Of a DNA stretch of 42,057 bases, positions 8,388 to 16,871 are shown piece by piece; position 1 is the first letter of the stretch; every line of letters starts with the position of its first letter. The translations under genes were made by a program, and so were the position numbers. The notes beneath the pieces were generated by a model. It made no database searches, was not told the origin of the DNA, and saw only the letters and a program-made list of their open reading frames with translations. The stretch covers positions 1 through 42,057 of the forward strand of contig JAFGCW010000095.1 of the NCBI GenBank assembly GCA_016932435.1, given 5' to 3'. The DNA comes from Dehalococcoidales bacterium (GTDB taxonomy: Bacteria; Chloroflexota; Dehalococcoidia; Dehalococcoidales; UBA2162).

Positions 8388-9602
8388 TCAGCAGATGACG
8401 TTCTCTTTTTCCAGTTGTCTTATCTCTTCCTCAGGTATCGATAATAACTCACCAAAAACGTAGTCGTTATGCTCACCGATTTGAGGCGAATGGCTGTAAT
8501 TTCCGACGATGGGGCTGCCCGGTCTCCAGGGTACGGTGGGAAGCCTGCGGTTGCCTATGACCATTTCTTCTAAATCGACAAAAAATGACCGTTCATTTAG
8601 ATTAGGTTCGGCATAGAGTTCGGTCACGTCGAGAGAGGCTCCCGCCGGAACGCCGACGTTCTGGAGTATCTTCATAACCTCGTAATCGGTGTGCTGTTTC
8701 GTCCATTCTTCCACGAGTTCATCCAGGCTGTCCTGGTTGTTCCAGCGGCTAATCTGATTACCGAACTCTTCTCTCCGTGTCCATCCAGGGTTGCCGATGG
8801 CATTACAGAAGGCATTCCATTCCGTATCATCGGAAACGGAGATAGCAACCCATCTGTCTTCACCGAGGCAGCGATAACACCCGTTAGGGGCATCGATACT
8901 GTCCCTGTTCCCCGTCGGTTTTGCGATTCTGCCGTTCATCGAGTAGTCCATGACAACGTTGCCTATCGAATTGATGCTCGTCTCTGTCATGGTTATCTCT
9001 ATATACTGCCCTTCACCCGTTTCCGCGCGGTGATGTAAAGCTGTCAGTATAACAAACACCCCGTGTACAGCCACCGTAGCATCCGTCCATCCCCTGGTAC
9101 CGATTACGCACGGCACGCCGTCCGCGTAGCCATTCACCGAGAGTACCCCGCTGAAAGCGTCGACAACGGGGGCGTAAGCCGGGGTTTCTTTATACGGGCC
9201 TGTTCTGCCGTATCCCGTTGATACATAGAGAATAATATCCGGTTTGAGTTTTTTCAGTTCCTGAAACCCCAGTCCCCAGCGGTCCATTACCGCCCCTCCG
9301 AAGTTTTCAGTTACTATATCGCTTTTCTTGACAAGTTCCTTGATAAGCTCTATTGCCCGGGGTTGTTTCATGTTTAGGGTAATACTCTTTTTACTGCAGT
9401 TCAGCGCAGCGAAATCCGCACTCTGATTCGTTTGCGTAACACGCTCTGTAACCGTGTGCTGACGTGTTACATCCGGGCGGAGCTTTGTCTCGACTTTAAT
9501 AACTTCCGCCCCCATTACCGCCAGCCATTGAGTCATGTGGGCACCTGCCTCCGCAGTAGTGAAATCAACTATTCTGAAACCGCTTAATGGTAGCTGCTGC
9601 AC
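8388..9602 (-). CDS. Class III CoA-transferase, subfamily B
   Basis: This encodes a 404 residue CaiB/BaiF CoA-transferase. The start is GTG at 9602, preceded by GGAGGGG. The sequence has VMGAEVIKVE near the N-terminus, VMDRWGLGFQELKKLKPDI, and TGEGQ. Catalytic Asp174 sits in RGWTDATV. It belongs with 1-870 and 9656-10870: all three share an AYAP-type segment, the NGY/IGY turn before the Asp loop, and a C-rich RCLGED/QCKGDD segment near residue 240. It is the third of four adjacent CoA-transferase genes transcribed leftwards, 53 bp after 9656-10870 and 37 bp before 7130-8350. Confidence 0.94.
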   Translation of the reverse strand: MQQLPLSGFRIVDFTTAEAGAHMTQWLAVMGAEVIKVETKLRPDVTRQHTVTERVTQTNQSADFAALNCSKKSITLNMKQPRAIELIKELVKKSDIVTENFGGAVMDRWGLGFQELKKLKPDIILYVSTGYGRTGPYKETPAYAPVVDAFSGVLSVNGYADGVPCVIGTRGWTDATVAVHGVFVILTALHHRAETGEGQYIEITMTETSINSIGNVVMDYSMNGRIAKPTGNRDSIDAPNGCYRCLGEDRWVAISVSDDTEWNAFCNAIGNPGWTRREEFGNQISRWNNQDSLDELVEEWTKQHTDYEVMKILQNVGVPAGASLDVTELYAEPNLNERSFFVDLEEMVIGNRRLPTVPWRPGSPIVGNYSHSPQIGEHNDYVFGELLSIPEEEIRQLEKENVIC

Positions 9603-9655
9603 TTTTCCCCTCCTGTTTGTATTTTGCCGTTCAGGCTCGGTGAAAATTCATCCTG

Positions 9656-10870
9656 CTATTTTAGAGCTTCCTTCTGTTCAAGAACCTTTATCTCGTCTTT
9701 CGATAAGCCCAGGACATCTTCCAGAATATACTGGTTATGCTGGCCTAACATCGGCGCGGGACGGTGTATTCCGCCTGAAGTCTCGCTCATTCTCCAGGGC
9801 ATGTTGACAATAAAATCAGCTCCTGTGACAGGGTGCTCAACACAGATAAAGTCTTCTCTTTCCTGGAAATGGGGGTTCAGGTAGCACTCTCCTATATCCA
9901 AAACCGCGAAGGCGGCTACATCGGCATGCTGAAGTATATCCGTAATTTCTTCGGCGGTGTAATTTAGAGTCCAGGAGGTTATAATCTCATCCAGTTCTTC
10001 CCGGTGACGGAGCCTGCCTTCCCGAGTACTGAATTTCTCCGCTCGGAGGGAGGACGGGTTGTCCATTGCCCCGACAAGATTTTCCCATTCTTCATTGGTC
10101 TTCACCGCAATCGATACCCACTTGTCATCACCTTTACATTGATAATTATTGTGCGGTGCCATCAAGGGATGGCGATTACCCTGGGTACCGGGGTCTTTAC
10201 CAGCTACCTGGCTGTACACGACCGCCTCGCCGAGACAGCTTATCAGGGCTTCAAGCTGTGACACCTCTATATTTTGTCCCTCTCCCGTACGTTTGCGGTG
10301 GATAAGAGCGGCGAGGACTGCCAGAGCGGCGTTTGTCGAAGCGCTGAAATCGGAATAAGCTACGTGTATACCAACGGATTTTCCTCCGCAGTATCCTATC
10401 ATCCCCGTCAGCCCGGAGAGAGCCGCAATACCCGGCGCATAAGCGATGGTGTTCCAGTGAGGTCCCCAGCTGCCGAGACCCGGCATCGATACCATAACAA
10501 TGTCAGGCTTCACAAGGCATAACGATTTATAATCGAGACCGAACCTTTTCATCACGCCGGGGGCGAAATTCTCGAGTACTACATCGCTGACTTTTACCAG
10601 TTTCTTCAATAATTCGGCGCCCTCGGGTTTGGTCATGTCTACGGTAATGCCCAGCTTATTACGATTGATAGCGTGAAATCCCGGGTCGGTTTCCGGGGAG
10701 CGTTCAACATTGTCCGGCGAGAATCTGGTGGTATCCAGTCTCGTAGTTGTTTCCACCTTAATCACTTCGGCTCCCATATCAGCCAAAATTTTACCGGCAG
10801 CCGCACCTGCAGCTACCCATCCAAAATCCACTACCCGATAACCGCTAAGCGGATACATCTCTTTTTCCAT
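9656..10870 (-). CDS. Class III CoA-transferase, subfamily B
   Basis: This encodes a 404 residue CaiB/BaiF CoA-transferase. ATG at 10870 follows AAAGGAG. Visible marks are DMGAEVIKVE, PGVMKRFGLDYKSL, AYAPGIAALSG and TGEGQNIEV. Catalytic Asp174 lies in AYSDFSAS. It follows the subfamily A gene at 10907-12187 by only 36 bp. That upstream partner has His in place of the Asp, so a heteromer with one active subunit type is plausible. The closest relative in the window is the partial protein at 1-870, which shares the MAPHNNY...CKGDDKWVSIAVKT region almost word for word, suggesting duplication of an A+B gene pair. Confidence 0.94.
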   Translation of the reverse strand: MEKEMYPLSGYRVVDFGWVAAGAAAGKILADMGAEVIKVETTTRLDTTRFSPDNVERSPETDPGFHAINRNKLGITVDMTKPEGAELLKKLVKVSDVVLENFAPGVMKRFGLDYKSLCLVKPDIVMVSMPGLGSWGPHWNTIAYAPGIAALSGLTGMIGYCGGKSVGIHVAYSDFSASTNAALAVLAALIHRKRTGEGQNIEVSQLEALISCLGEAVVYSQVAGKDPGTQGNRHPLMAPHNNYQCKGDDKWVSIAVKTNEEWENLVGAMDNPSSLRAEKFSTREGRLRHREELDEIITSWTLNYTAEEITDILQHADVAAFAVLDIGECYLNPHFQEREDFICVEHPVTGADFIVNMPWRMSETSGGIHRPAPMLGQHNQYILEDVLGLSKDEIKVLEQKEALK

Positions 10871-10906
10871 CTGTTATCTCCTTTCCCGCTCGACAATAAC
10901 CAGGAT

Positions 10907-12187
10907 TTAAATAATACCTTCCTGCCTGAGCTGGTTTATATATTCCTCTGAGTAGCCCAGGCGACCATGGTAGATTTCTTCATTGTGCTGGCCTGGCGTG
11001 GGCGCCGGACGGTTTATGGATATGGGGGTTTTTGAAAACCTGAAAGGCGGTCCGGGCACTTTTATTTTACCCAGCACGGGGTCGTCTACTTCCATGAAAT
11101 ATTCTCGTGCGTTAAGATGTGGGTCTTTTAATAGTTCGCCGGTGGTCCGGAGGGGTGCGAGAGCGACATGTTTCTCCTTGCCAAGCTCCATGAGTTCATC
11201 CCTCGTTTTGCGCATCAGCAACGGTTCAAGTTCGGCACGGAGTTCATCTCCGTACGTCCTGTGAAGCTGCTGGAAATTCGTCTCGGTAAATGCAGGATTG
11301 GAAGAATACCATTCCGGTATTTCGCCGTCACCTATGATTTCGAGAAAATGTTTCCACTGGCGTCCGGTGTTGGTGCTGAACGATACCTCTCCATCTTTGC
11401 ATTCGAGAATACCGTTGGGGAACAGACCTGCCATGGTACGGGCTTTTCTAACCACTTTCATTTCATAGAAAATAAAACCGTGCAGTCCGTACCCTGCAAG
11501 ATGTGTCAGCCAGACTTCGGACTCACCGATATCGATATGCTGCCCGCGACCAATGAGTTCGCGAGCCAGGACAGCCCCGCATGTTGCCGTAGCCGCCATA
11601 AGCCCGCTCTGAAAATGTGGCTGATATACCGGAACGGACAGTGGTTCTCTGCCAAGCTCACCAATCGTCTTGCTGGCACTACTAGCCCCGCTGATATTGA
11701 TGGTATACGCCTTGTACTCCCGGTAAGGTCCGGTTTGGCCGAAAGGTGTTATTGATGTAACCACCAGCATATCATTGACCTGTTTCAGACGTTCATACTC
11801 CAGCCCCAAATCCCCAGCTCTTCGCGGGGAGTTACCTTCCACCAGTATATCGGCATCCCGAACCAGGTCATCCAGTACGCTTCTCCCTGCTTCCGTCTCA
11901 AGGCTAAGAGTAGTTCCAAGCTTGTTGGTGTTCATATAAGCAAATGAACATCCTGGTTCCTCACCCTCTTTTTCATCACTGCAGATAGACCCTTCCTGCC
12001 TGTCAAGGACTGCTGTCGCGGGGTCCTCGACTTTTACCACCTCCGCTCCCATATCGCCTAACAGTTTACAGCAATATTCAACGGCTACATTGCTGCCTAT
12101 TTCCAGAACTTTCAAACCGGAGAGGGCGCCCTGGACGGGGTTCCCGGATTCTCTTCCCGATTCATTACCTGCCTTATTTTGCCCCAT
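10907..12187 (-). CDS. Class III CoA-transferase, subfamily A, catalytic Asp replaced by His
   Basis: This encodes a 426 residue CaiB/BaiF CoA-transferase with a ~20 residue N-terminal extension rich in Gly, Asn and Ser. It is the first gene of a minus-strand unit. ATG at 12187 follows GGAGGGAG. Family marks are DMGAEVVKVE, GLEYERLKQVN, ITPFGQTGPY and a GRGQ loop. The residue 26 positions before the Q of that loop, Asp in most paralogues here, is His191 (YQPHFQSG). The insert around residues 60-80 (two Cys, several Glu) is longer than in its relatives. With the subfamily B gene 36 bp downstream it probably forms an A+B pair. Loss of the Asp suggests a non-catalytic subunit; this is inference from position alone. 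Confidence 0.93.
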   Translation of the reverse strand: MGQNKAGNESGRESGNPVQGALSGLKVLEIGSNVAVEYCCKLLGDMGAEVVKVEDPATAVLDRQEGSICSDEKEGEEPGCSFAYMNTNKLGTTLSLETEAGRSVLDDLVRDADILVEGNSPRRAGDLGLEYERLKQVNDMLVVTSITPFGQTGPYREYKAYTINISGASSASKTIGELGREPLSVPVYQPHFQSGLMAATATCGAVLARELIGRGQHIDIGESEVWLTHLAGYGLHGFIFYEMKVVRKARTMAGLFPNGILECKDGEVSFSTNTGRQWKHFLEIIGDGEIPEWYSSNPAFTETNFQQLHRTYGDELRAELEPLLMRKTRDELMELGKEKHVALAPLRTTGELLKDPHLNAREYFMEVDDPVLGKIKVPGPPFRFSKTPISINRPAPTPGQHNEEIYHGRLGYSEEYINQLRQEGII

Positions 12188-12334
12188 TAATACTCCCTCC
12201 TTTTATCTAGAATAGACAGTCCTGGATGAAATATCTAGTACAATAGACCTCTTTAAGAGTGCTGCTCAGTCATCGCATACACAAACCTTTCCGCCCTCCC
12301 GCGTGGAATCGTGTTTTTTTATTATACCTCCGCA

Positions 12335-12500
12335 ATACCCCGCCCGTTAGGGCGAGGGATGAAGTATTCCCTGCACTTTTCGATTGCTAACAGTATTCAG
12401 GATGTTCTGGATACCGTTTTTTTCAACGGTATGGATTTAAAAGTGCAGGGCAGGCGAAGCCTGTGATTAACTAATACCCCGACCGTAAGGTCGTGGGAAG
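12335..12500. repeat. Hairpin-rich element, possibly a non-autonomous IS200/IS605 relic
   Basis: Two similar hairpins lie in the same orientation about 140 bp apart: CGCCC-GTTA-GGGCG (12341-12354) and CGACC-GTAA-GGTCG (12480-12493). Both are preceded by AATACCC and followed by a GGGA..AAG segment. Between them are a 12 bp inverted repeat (12369-12380 with 12439-12450), a nested 8 bp stem ATACCGTT/AACGGTAT (12411-12432) and a small CAGGC/GCCTG hairpin (12451-12463). Same-strand hairpins at both ends, without inverted termini, are typical of IS200/IS605 transposons and their small derivatives. No TnpA or TnpB reading frame is present. A structured non-coding RNA is the main alternative. Confidence 0.5.
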
Positions 12501-12539
12501 TTTATTTCTATCAGCTTTATATAAACAGCTTTGAGGTGG

Positions 12540-12579
12540 TGCAAAATCGACCCGTGCATTATACCAGGTCGATTTTGCA
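12540..12579. terminator. Long hairpin downstream of the crotonase gene, possible terminator
   Basis: A perfect 13 bp inverted repeat (12540-12552 with 12567-12579) encloses a 14 nt loop. It lies 60 bp past the stop codon of the minus-strand gene at 12640-13704. Four consecutive T residues are inside the stem, but no clear T tract follows it on either strand, so termination is plausible rather than certain. Confidence 0.45.
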
Positions 12580-12639
12580 TTAACCTGCTTTATTGACTCT
12601 ACGGGTGCGTCCTTTTTTCAGACTTCCCCACTACTTTTA

Positions 12640-13704
12640 TTATTTCTTTTTTTCTTCGCGCGCCTTCGCTTCAGCTTCAGCTCTCTGTACTCGTTCTTTA
12701 TCTCTCCATTCCTGATGAAGCGCTTTTTGCCAGACTGCCGCATCGTCCCTGGAATTAGCCCTGTCCAACGCTTCAGTCACGAGCTTGGGTACTTCTTTGC
12801 CTTCAGACTCGAGCTTTGCTTTCAGGTTAGCCAGGGCTCTGGGCGCCCGGGCAATGCCTCTTCCTTCATATCTCATGCCGTGCCCTGACGAACCGGACAG
12901 CGGGATGCGTCCACCCTTTTTCCAGTCACCTTTATTCCAGTTTTCTTCCAGAGCTCTTGAGTAGCCCTGTACATCTCTTGTATGATGCAGACCTTGTTTC
13001 GGATTTCCGCCTCCTTCTCCCATATTATCAGCGACACGTTTCGCGAAAGCCAGTGTTTCTTTCTCAAGGGTTTCATAGTTCGGGTATATGCGGTTAATAA
13101 AGTGGTAATCGTAGCATTCGCGGGCGGTCATGAAGCGGTGCTCCAGCATGACCTCCATCACTTTGCGGTTGCCCATATCCCATGTTCCCGGATCGGTCTG
13201 ACCGGTCACTCCGAGGAACAGGGCATCTTCCGATGCGAATACGATATCCATGATTCCGGCTAGGGCAAATCCTCCGTATACGCAATATCCGTGTACCATT
13301 GCGATGGTCGGCTTCGGGATTTTGTGTAATTTAAAGAGGTGTAAATCGAATAAGAAGTAACGGTGTTCGGCGTCGTACTGCAGCCATACTTCTCTTTCGG
13401 ATTCGAACTGCTTCATCAACTGTTCAGGAGTCCGTCTATCCGCCAGCATTGGTGCCGACTCCGGTGTAAGCCCCATAGCATCATGTCCGGCGCAAAAACA
13501 CTTGCCTTCTCCGGAAAGAACAGCTACTTTAGCCTCCGGATCGTTCGAAAACCGCTCGAAGGCATCGTCTATCTCTGCATACGTCGGGTGGCTAATGGCG
13601 TTTAAATATCTGGGTCTGTTGAGTTTTATTCGCGTAACCTTTCCCGGCTCGTATATGATGCCTTTGTAATCATCGGGGCTGTCATAATACACATACCTCG
13701 TCAT
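12640..13704 (-). CDS. Crotonase-superfamily protein lacking the hydratase glutamates
   Basis: This encodes a 354 residue enoyl-CoA hydratase/isomerase-fold protein. ATG at 13704 follows AAGGAG. The oxyanion-hole motif KCFCAGHD is at residues 68-75 and the second helix motif YGGFALAG at 143-150. In enoyl-CoA hydratase the corresponding motif is GGGCELA with a catalytic Glu; here that position is Ala147. The second Glu (PEI motif) is also absent, replaced around residues 165-175 by TGQTDPGT. It is therefore probably not a standard hydratase; hydrolase, isomerase or lyase activity would fit the fold. A charged C-terminal tail (about residues 305-354, rich in Lys, Glu and Ala) exceeds the usual ~260 residue length. 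It is the last gene of the leftward run GRE, activase, aldehyde oxidoreductase, crotonase. Confidence 0.9.
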   Translation of the reverse strand: MTRYVYYDSPDDYKGIIYEPGKVTRIKLNRPRYLNAISHPTYAEIDDAFERFSNDPEAKVAVLSGEGKCFCAGHDAMGLTPESAPMLADRRTPEQLMKQFESEREVWLQYDAEHRYFLFDLHLFKLHKIPKPTIAMVHGYCVYGGFALAGIMDIVFASEDALFLGVTGQTDPGTWDMGNRKVMEVMLEHRFMTARECYDYHFINRIYPNYETLEKETLAFAKRVADNMGEGGGNPKQGLHHTRDVQGYSRALEENWNKGDWKKGGRIPLSGSSGHGMRYEGRGIARAPRALANLKAKLESEGKEVPKLVTEALDRANSRDDAAVWQKALHQEWRDKERVQRAEAEAKAREEKKK

Positions 13705-13870
13705 AACTCTATTCTCCTTTTTCCGTATTTTTATTAGTTCTATATTTTTTGGTTACCAGCTTTGAAGCTGGGATTATGCAAACTTCGTAAAATATTTCGC
13801 TTTTATGAACGGCATTCCGTGCCTGAACGTTTCCATAACTTTACTCAGTCCCTTCCGTTGGGAAATATAT

Positions 13871-15676
13871 CTAAGGCCAGAAATCCTTAGCCACGTCATC
13901 GAGACCGAGTTCCAGTAACTTTTTCTTACCGGGTATTGTTGTCTTCCTGTCCCAATCAAGAATATCGAGATTCGGATATATCTGGGCATCGAGGTCGATC
14001 GTCACTCCAGCAAGAGGGCCTTCTTCCTGAGGAGGGTTCCCGAGAATTCTCGGGTGTATCTTCCGGTCGAGAGGGTTTAAACCTTCACGAAGGTTAAATA
14101 CGTGCCTCATGTTGTCTATCCTCTCCCCCACCTTAAGCAGATCATCCATGGAGCGCTCAAATCCGGTCACTGCGCTCAGGTATCCCGCAATATATTTACC
14201 GGGGTCCTTAGGAGCGAAGAAACCGGTTACACAGAGACCTGCCGTGTTGGTGATATGTCCCTGGAAGCCGGAAGGCCCGAAACCCTGGGTGTGACGGCCC
14301 GGGGTAGCATTCATGTAATAGCGAGCAGCGGCGGGGCGGTCGGGGCTGAGTTTCGGGTCGTGCATCGCCAGTTCCTGACCTCCGATTTGTACCGCGAACT
14401 GTTCGGCTCCTTTTCCTATCTTCTCGGCGGCTACCTTCACACCGTCAGCCAGGATGTCGCCAAAACCTTCTCTCTTTGCCATCTTCTCGGTCATGGCGAT
14501 AATAGATTTATGATTGCCCCATGTCAGCTCGATGCCGTCGGTGTCTCCCTTTGTAATGATTCCGTTCTCGTAACACTCGATGGCAAAAGCGATGGTAGTG
14601 CCTGCGGAGATTGTATCTATGCCGTAGCTGTTGCAGATGTAGTTCGCCATGGCTATAGACTCTGTGTCGTTGTTAAGGCACATCGAGCCGAAGGAACCCT
14701 GGGTTTCATATTCCGGTCTGGCAGTACCTGCGGGATAGTTATAATCGCCTGTTCCCTCTTTTAGAATACCTTTGCAGGTGAGGGGACATCGCCAGCAGCC
14801 TGTTCTTTTCTCTACATTAGCTACCGCCGAGTCACCGCTGAGTCCGGAAGAATCCGGAAAATCGACTATGCCGATACCACCCCAGTTTTTCACAGGAGCG
14901 TCACCACTGTGGGCTTGCAGATGTGTCATTGTCGTGGTGCCGTACTTACGACGTTGTTCAATAAACGGCTTTCCTCCATACATTGCCGCCTTCAACTCGT
15001 CGAGATGCTCTTTTCTAAACTTGTTTGTTAACTCGGTATCGGCTATGGTAACTTTCTGGTTTCCTTTTACCGCTACCGCCTTGAGCTTTTTCGAGCCCAT
15101 AACCGCCCCTAAACCGGAGCGACCGGCGGCATCTGTCCCTCTGGTGAGAATACACGAGATAAGTGAGAGTTTCTCGCCGGACCGGCCTATAGAGACAGTC
15201 TCTACTCCCTTCCCCACTTCAGCTTGAATGATATCTTCTGTATAGTTGGTATCTCTTCCCCAGAGGTGACCGGCGTCTCTTAATTCAGCTTTACCGTCAT
15301 TAATTAGCAGATAAACCGGTTTGTCAGCTATTCCGGTGAAGAATACAGCATCGTAACCGGCAAACTTGAGGTAAGGACCGAAATATCCTCCGGAATTGGC
15401 ATCTCCCCACCCACCGGTAAGAGGAGACTTCGATACTGCAGCATACCGGCATCCAAACAAGGCAGAAGTACCCGTAAGGGGACCGGTAACAAAGCCAATG
15501 TTATTTTCGGGGCCCAGCGGCTCTACTCCACCTTTCTGTTTGCTGTATAGAATCCTCGAGCCAATACCGTACCCGCCGATGAAGTCTCGATAGAGATTAT
15601 CCTCGGGTCTTTCTTCGTGAATTTCTCTGGTGGAAAGATTCACCAGTAAAATTTTCCCCATATACCCACCAAGCAT
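13871..15676 (-). CDS. Tungsten-containing aldehyde:ferredoxin oxidoreductase (AOR family)
   Basis: This encodes a 601 residue AOR-family enzyme. Such enzymes oxidise aldehydes to acids with ferredoxin, using a bis-pterin tungsten cofactor and a [4Fe-4S] cluster in the cytoplasm. The cluster ligands are visible as Cys294, Cys297 and Cys301 (CWRCPLTC) and Cys482 (AGLCVTG), the spacing known for Pyrococcus AOR. The N-terminal domain has RDFIGGYGIGSRILY, TGPLTGT and GRSGLGAVMGSKKLKA. Length is typical. ATG at 15676 follows AAAGGAGG by 6 nt. It lies between the GRE activase (226 bp gap) and the crotonase (166 bp gap), all leftward. Aldehyde products of a GRE-type reaction could be its substrate; that link is inferred from order only. 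Confidence 0.95.
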   Translation of the reverse strand: MLGGYMGKILLVNLSTREIHEERPEDNLYRDFIGGYGIGSRILYSKQKGGVEPLGPENNIGFVTGPLTGTSALFGCRYAAVSKSPLTGGWGDANSGGYFGPYLKFAGYDAVFFTGIADKPVYLLINDGKAELRDAGHLWGRDTNYTEDIIQAEVGKGVETVSIGRSGEKLSLISCILTRGTDAAGRSGLGAVMGSKKLKAVAVKGNQKVTIADTELTNKFRKEHLDELKAAMYGGKPFIEQRRKYGTTTMTHLQAHSGDAPVKNWGGIGIVDFPDSSGLSGDSAVANVEKRTGCWRCPLTCKGILKEGTGDYNYPAGTARPEYETQGSFGSMCLNNDTESIAMANYICNSYGIDTISAGTTIAFAIECYENGIITKGDTDGIELTWGNHKSIIAMTEKMAKREGFGDILADGVKVAAEKIGKGAEQFAVQIGGQELAMHDPKLSPDRPAAARYYMNATPGRHTQGFGPSGFQGHITNTAGLCVTGFFAPKDPGKYIAGYLSAVTGFERSMDDLLKVGERIDNMRHVFNLREGLNPLDRKIHPRILGNPPQEEGPLAGVTIDLDAQIYPNLDILDWDRKTTIPGKKKLLELGLDDVAKDFWP

Positions 15677-15766
15677 ATATTCCTCCTTTCTCTGTTCATT
15701 GCTTTGGATATCAGGTGTAAAAACCTGGCCTTTGCAGGTATCCGGGTCTGATTACAGATTAATAAT

Positions 15767-15817
15767 CCGTCACATCCCGTACGATGAACAATTAAAGCGG
15801 CAATGGCCGTTGTTCAT
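15767..15817. promoter_or_regulatory. Inverted repeat and degenerate operator-like sequence upstream of the AOR gene
   Basis: An 8 bp inverted repeat ATGAACAA (15784-15791) / TTGTTCAT (15810-15817) lies 110-140 bp before the AOR start. Just beside it, TCCGTCACATCCCGTACGAT (15767-15785 region) resembles the first half of the transporter promoter-operator modules, but there is no matching -35/-10 pair or second palindrome. It may be a regulator site for the AOR gene or chance similarity. Confidence 0.25.
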
Positions 15818-15902
15818 GGACAATGATAAACCATTTTCCACAACAGGAACATTCTTCACTCGCAAGCATAAGTTTGAGAGCGGATAATTTATATATACAG
15901 CC

Positions 15903-16826
15903 TCAGGCCTGGATAACACATTTAAGTCCATACGATTCTACCAGTCGTTTCATATAATCAAGGACATCATTCGGAATCAGGGGAATATCGTTTATGGGAT
16001 ATGAGCGGTCCAGGCTATCGTATCTTGCCTTGCCCAGATGGTGCAGAGGTACAATGTGCATTTCAACTAACGAAGTTAAATCCCGTGCAAACTCACAGGT
16101 AGCTCTTATGTTTTCCTCCGAATCGTTATAACCGGGGATTATGGGCATCCTGACATAGAGGGGAACGTTTCTTTCCGAAACAGCCCGGGCGTTACTGAGA
16201 ATCAATTCATTAGAAACGCCCGTCAATTCCAGATGCGTTTCCGCATCCATGTGCTTCAAATCCCAAAGGAAGTAATCGATGTAGGGTAAAGGTTGTTCGA
16301 TGTTTTCCCACGGGACGTAACCGCAGGTATCGATACCGACGTTGATATCCTCTTCTTTCAAAGCCCGGAGCAACTTGGTAATATAACCCGGGTTTAACAG
16401 TGGCTCTCCTCCGGAGACAGCAACGCCCCCGCCGGAGCGTTTATAGAAAGCGGAGTCTTTTGCCACTTCGTCAACTACCTCTCTAATGGTTATGGATTTT
16501 CCCAGGACCTGAAGAGCTTCCGAGTAGCAGACTTCGGTACACTTGCCGCAGTTGTTACATAATGACCGGTCGACACTTACGGTTTCATCCGTTACGCTGA
16601 TTGCATCCAGCGGGCATTCCGGAACACACAGGCCGCAGTGAATACACCTCATCGGGTAAACTACTAGCTCAGGACTCGCCTTTTGTGATTCCGGCGTCGA
16701 GCACCACAAGCAGCGTAACGGGCACCCTTTCAGGTAAATTACCGTTCGTAATCCGGGACCATTATGAATGGTCATCTTACTTATAGACAGAACGAGCCGT
16801 TCGTCAGTAGTTATTTCTGATTGCAT
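15903..16826 (-). CDS. Glycyl-radical enzyme activating enzyme (radical SAM)
   Basis: This encodes a 307 residue radical-SAM activase. Enzymes of this type abstract a hydrogen from a Gly in a partner glycyl-radical enzyme. The radical-SAM cluster ligands are Cys35, Cys39 and Cys42 (GCPLRCLWC). Two ferredoxin-type [4Fe-4S] motifs follow, Cys61/64/67/71 (CIHCGLCVPEC) and Cys90/93/96/100 (CNNCGKCTEVC), which is typical of activases for non-PFL glycyl-radical enzymes. The SAM-binding GGEP motif (SGGEPLLNP) is intact. It starts 45 bp after the GRE gene ends and has only a weak ribosome site, so it is probably translated from the same message. The protein looks fully functional, which makes the Ser at the radical site of its neighbour puzzling. 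Confidence 0.96.
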   Translation of the reverse strand: MQSEITTDERLVLSISKMTIHNGPGLRTVIYLKGCPLRCLWCSTPESQKASPELVVYPMRCIHCGLCVPECPLDAISVTDETVSVDRSLCNNCGKCTEVCYSEALQVLGKSITIREVVDEVAKDSAFYKRSGGGVAVSGGEPLLNPGYITKLLRALKEEDINVGIDTCGYVPWENIEQPLPYIDYFLWDLKHMDAETHLELTGVSNELILSNARAVSERNVPLYVRMPIIPGYNDSEENIRATCEFARDLTSLVEMHIVPLHHLGKARYDSLDRSYPINDIPLIPNDVLDYMKRLVESYGLKCVIQA

Positions 16827-16871
16827 ATTGTATTATTTTCTATTCAGTTAATATCAATAATTGACGGGAGC

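Noticed and set aside
12335..12500. Hairpins as a CRISPR array or as terminators
   Set aside because: Only two units, no regular spacers, and neither stem is followed by a T tract.
12640..13704. Naming the crotonase as a ring hydrolase of the benzoyl-CoA pathway
   Set aside because: Length is similar and both lack typical hydratase residues, but I cannot confirm the diagnostic motifs and no benzoyl-CoA reductase genes are present.
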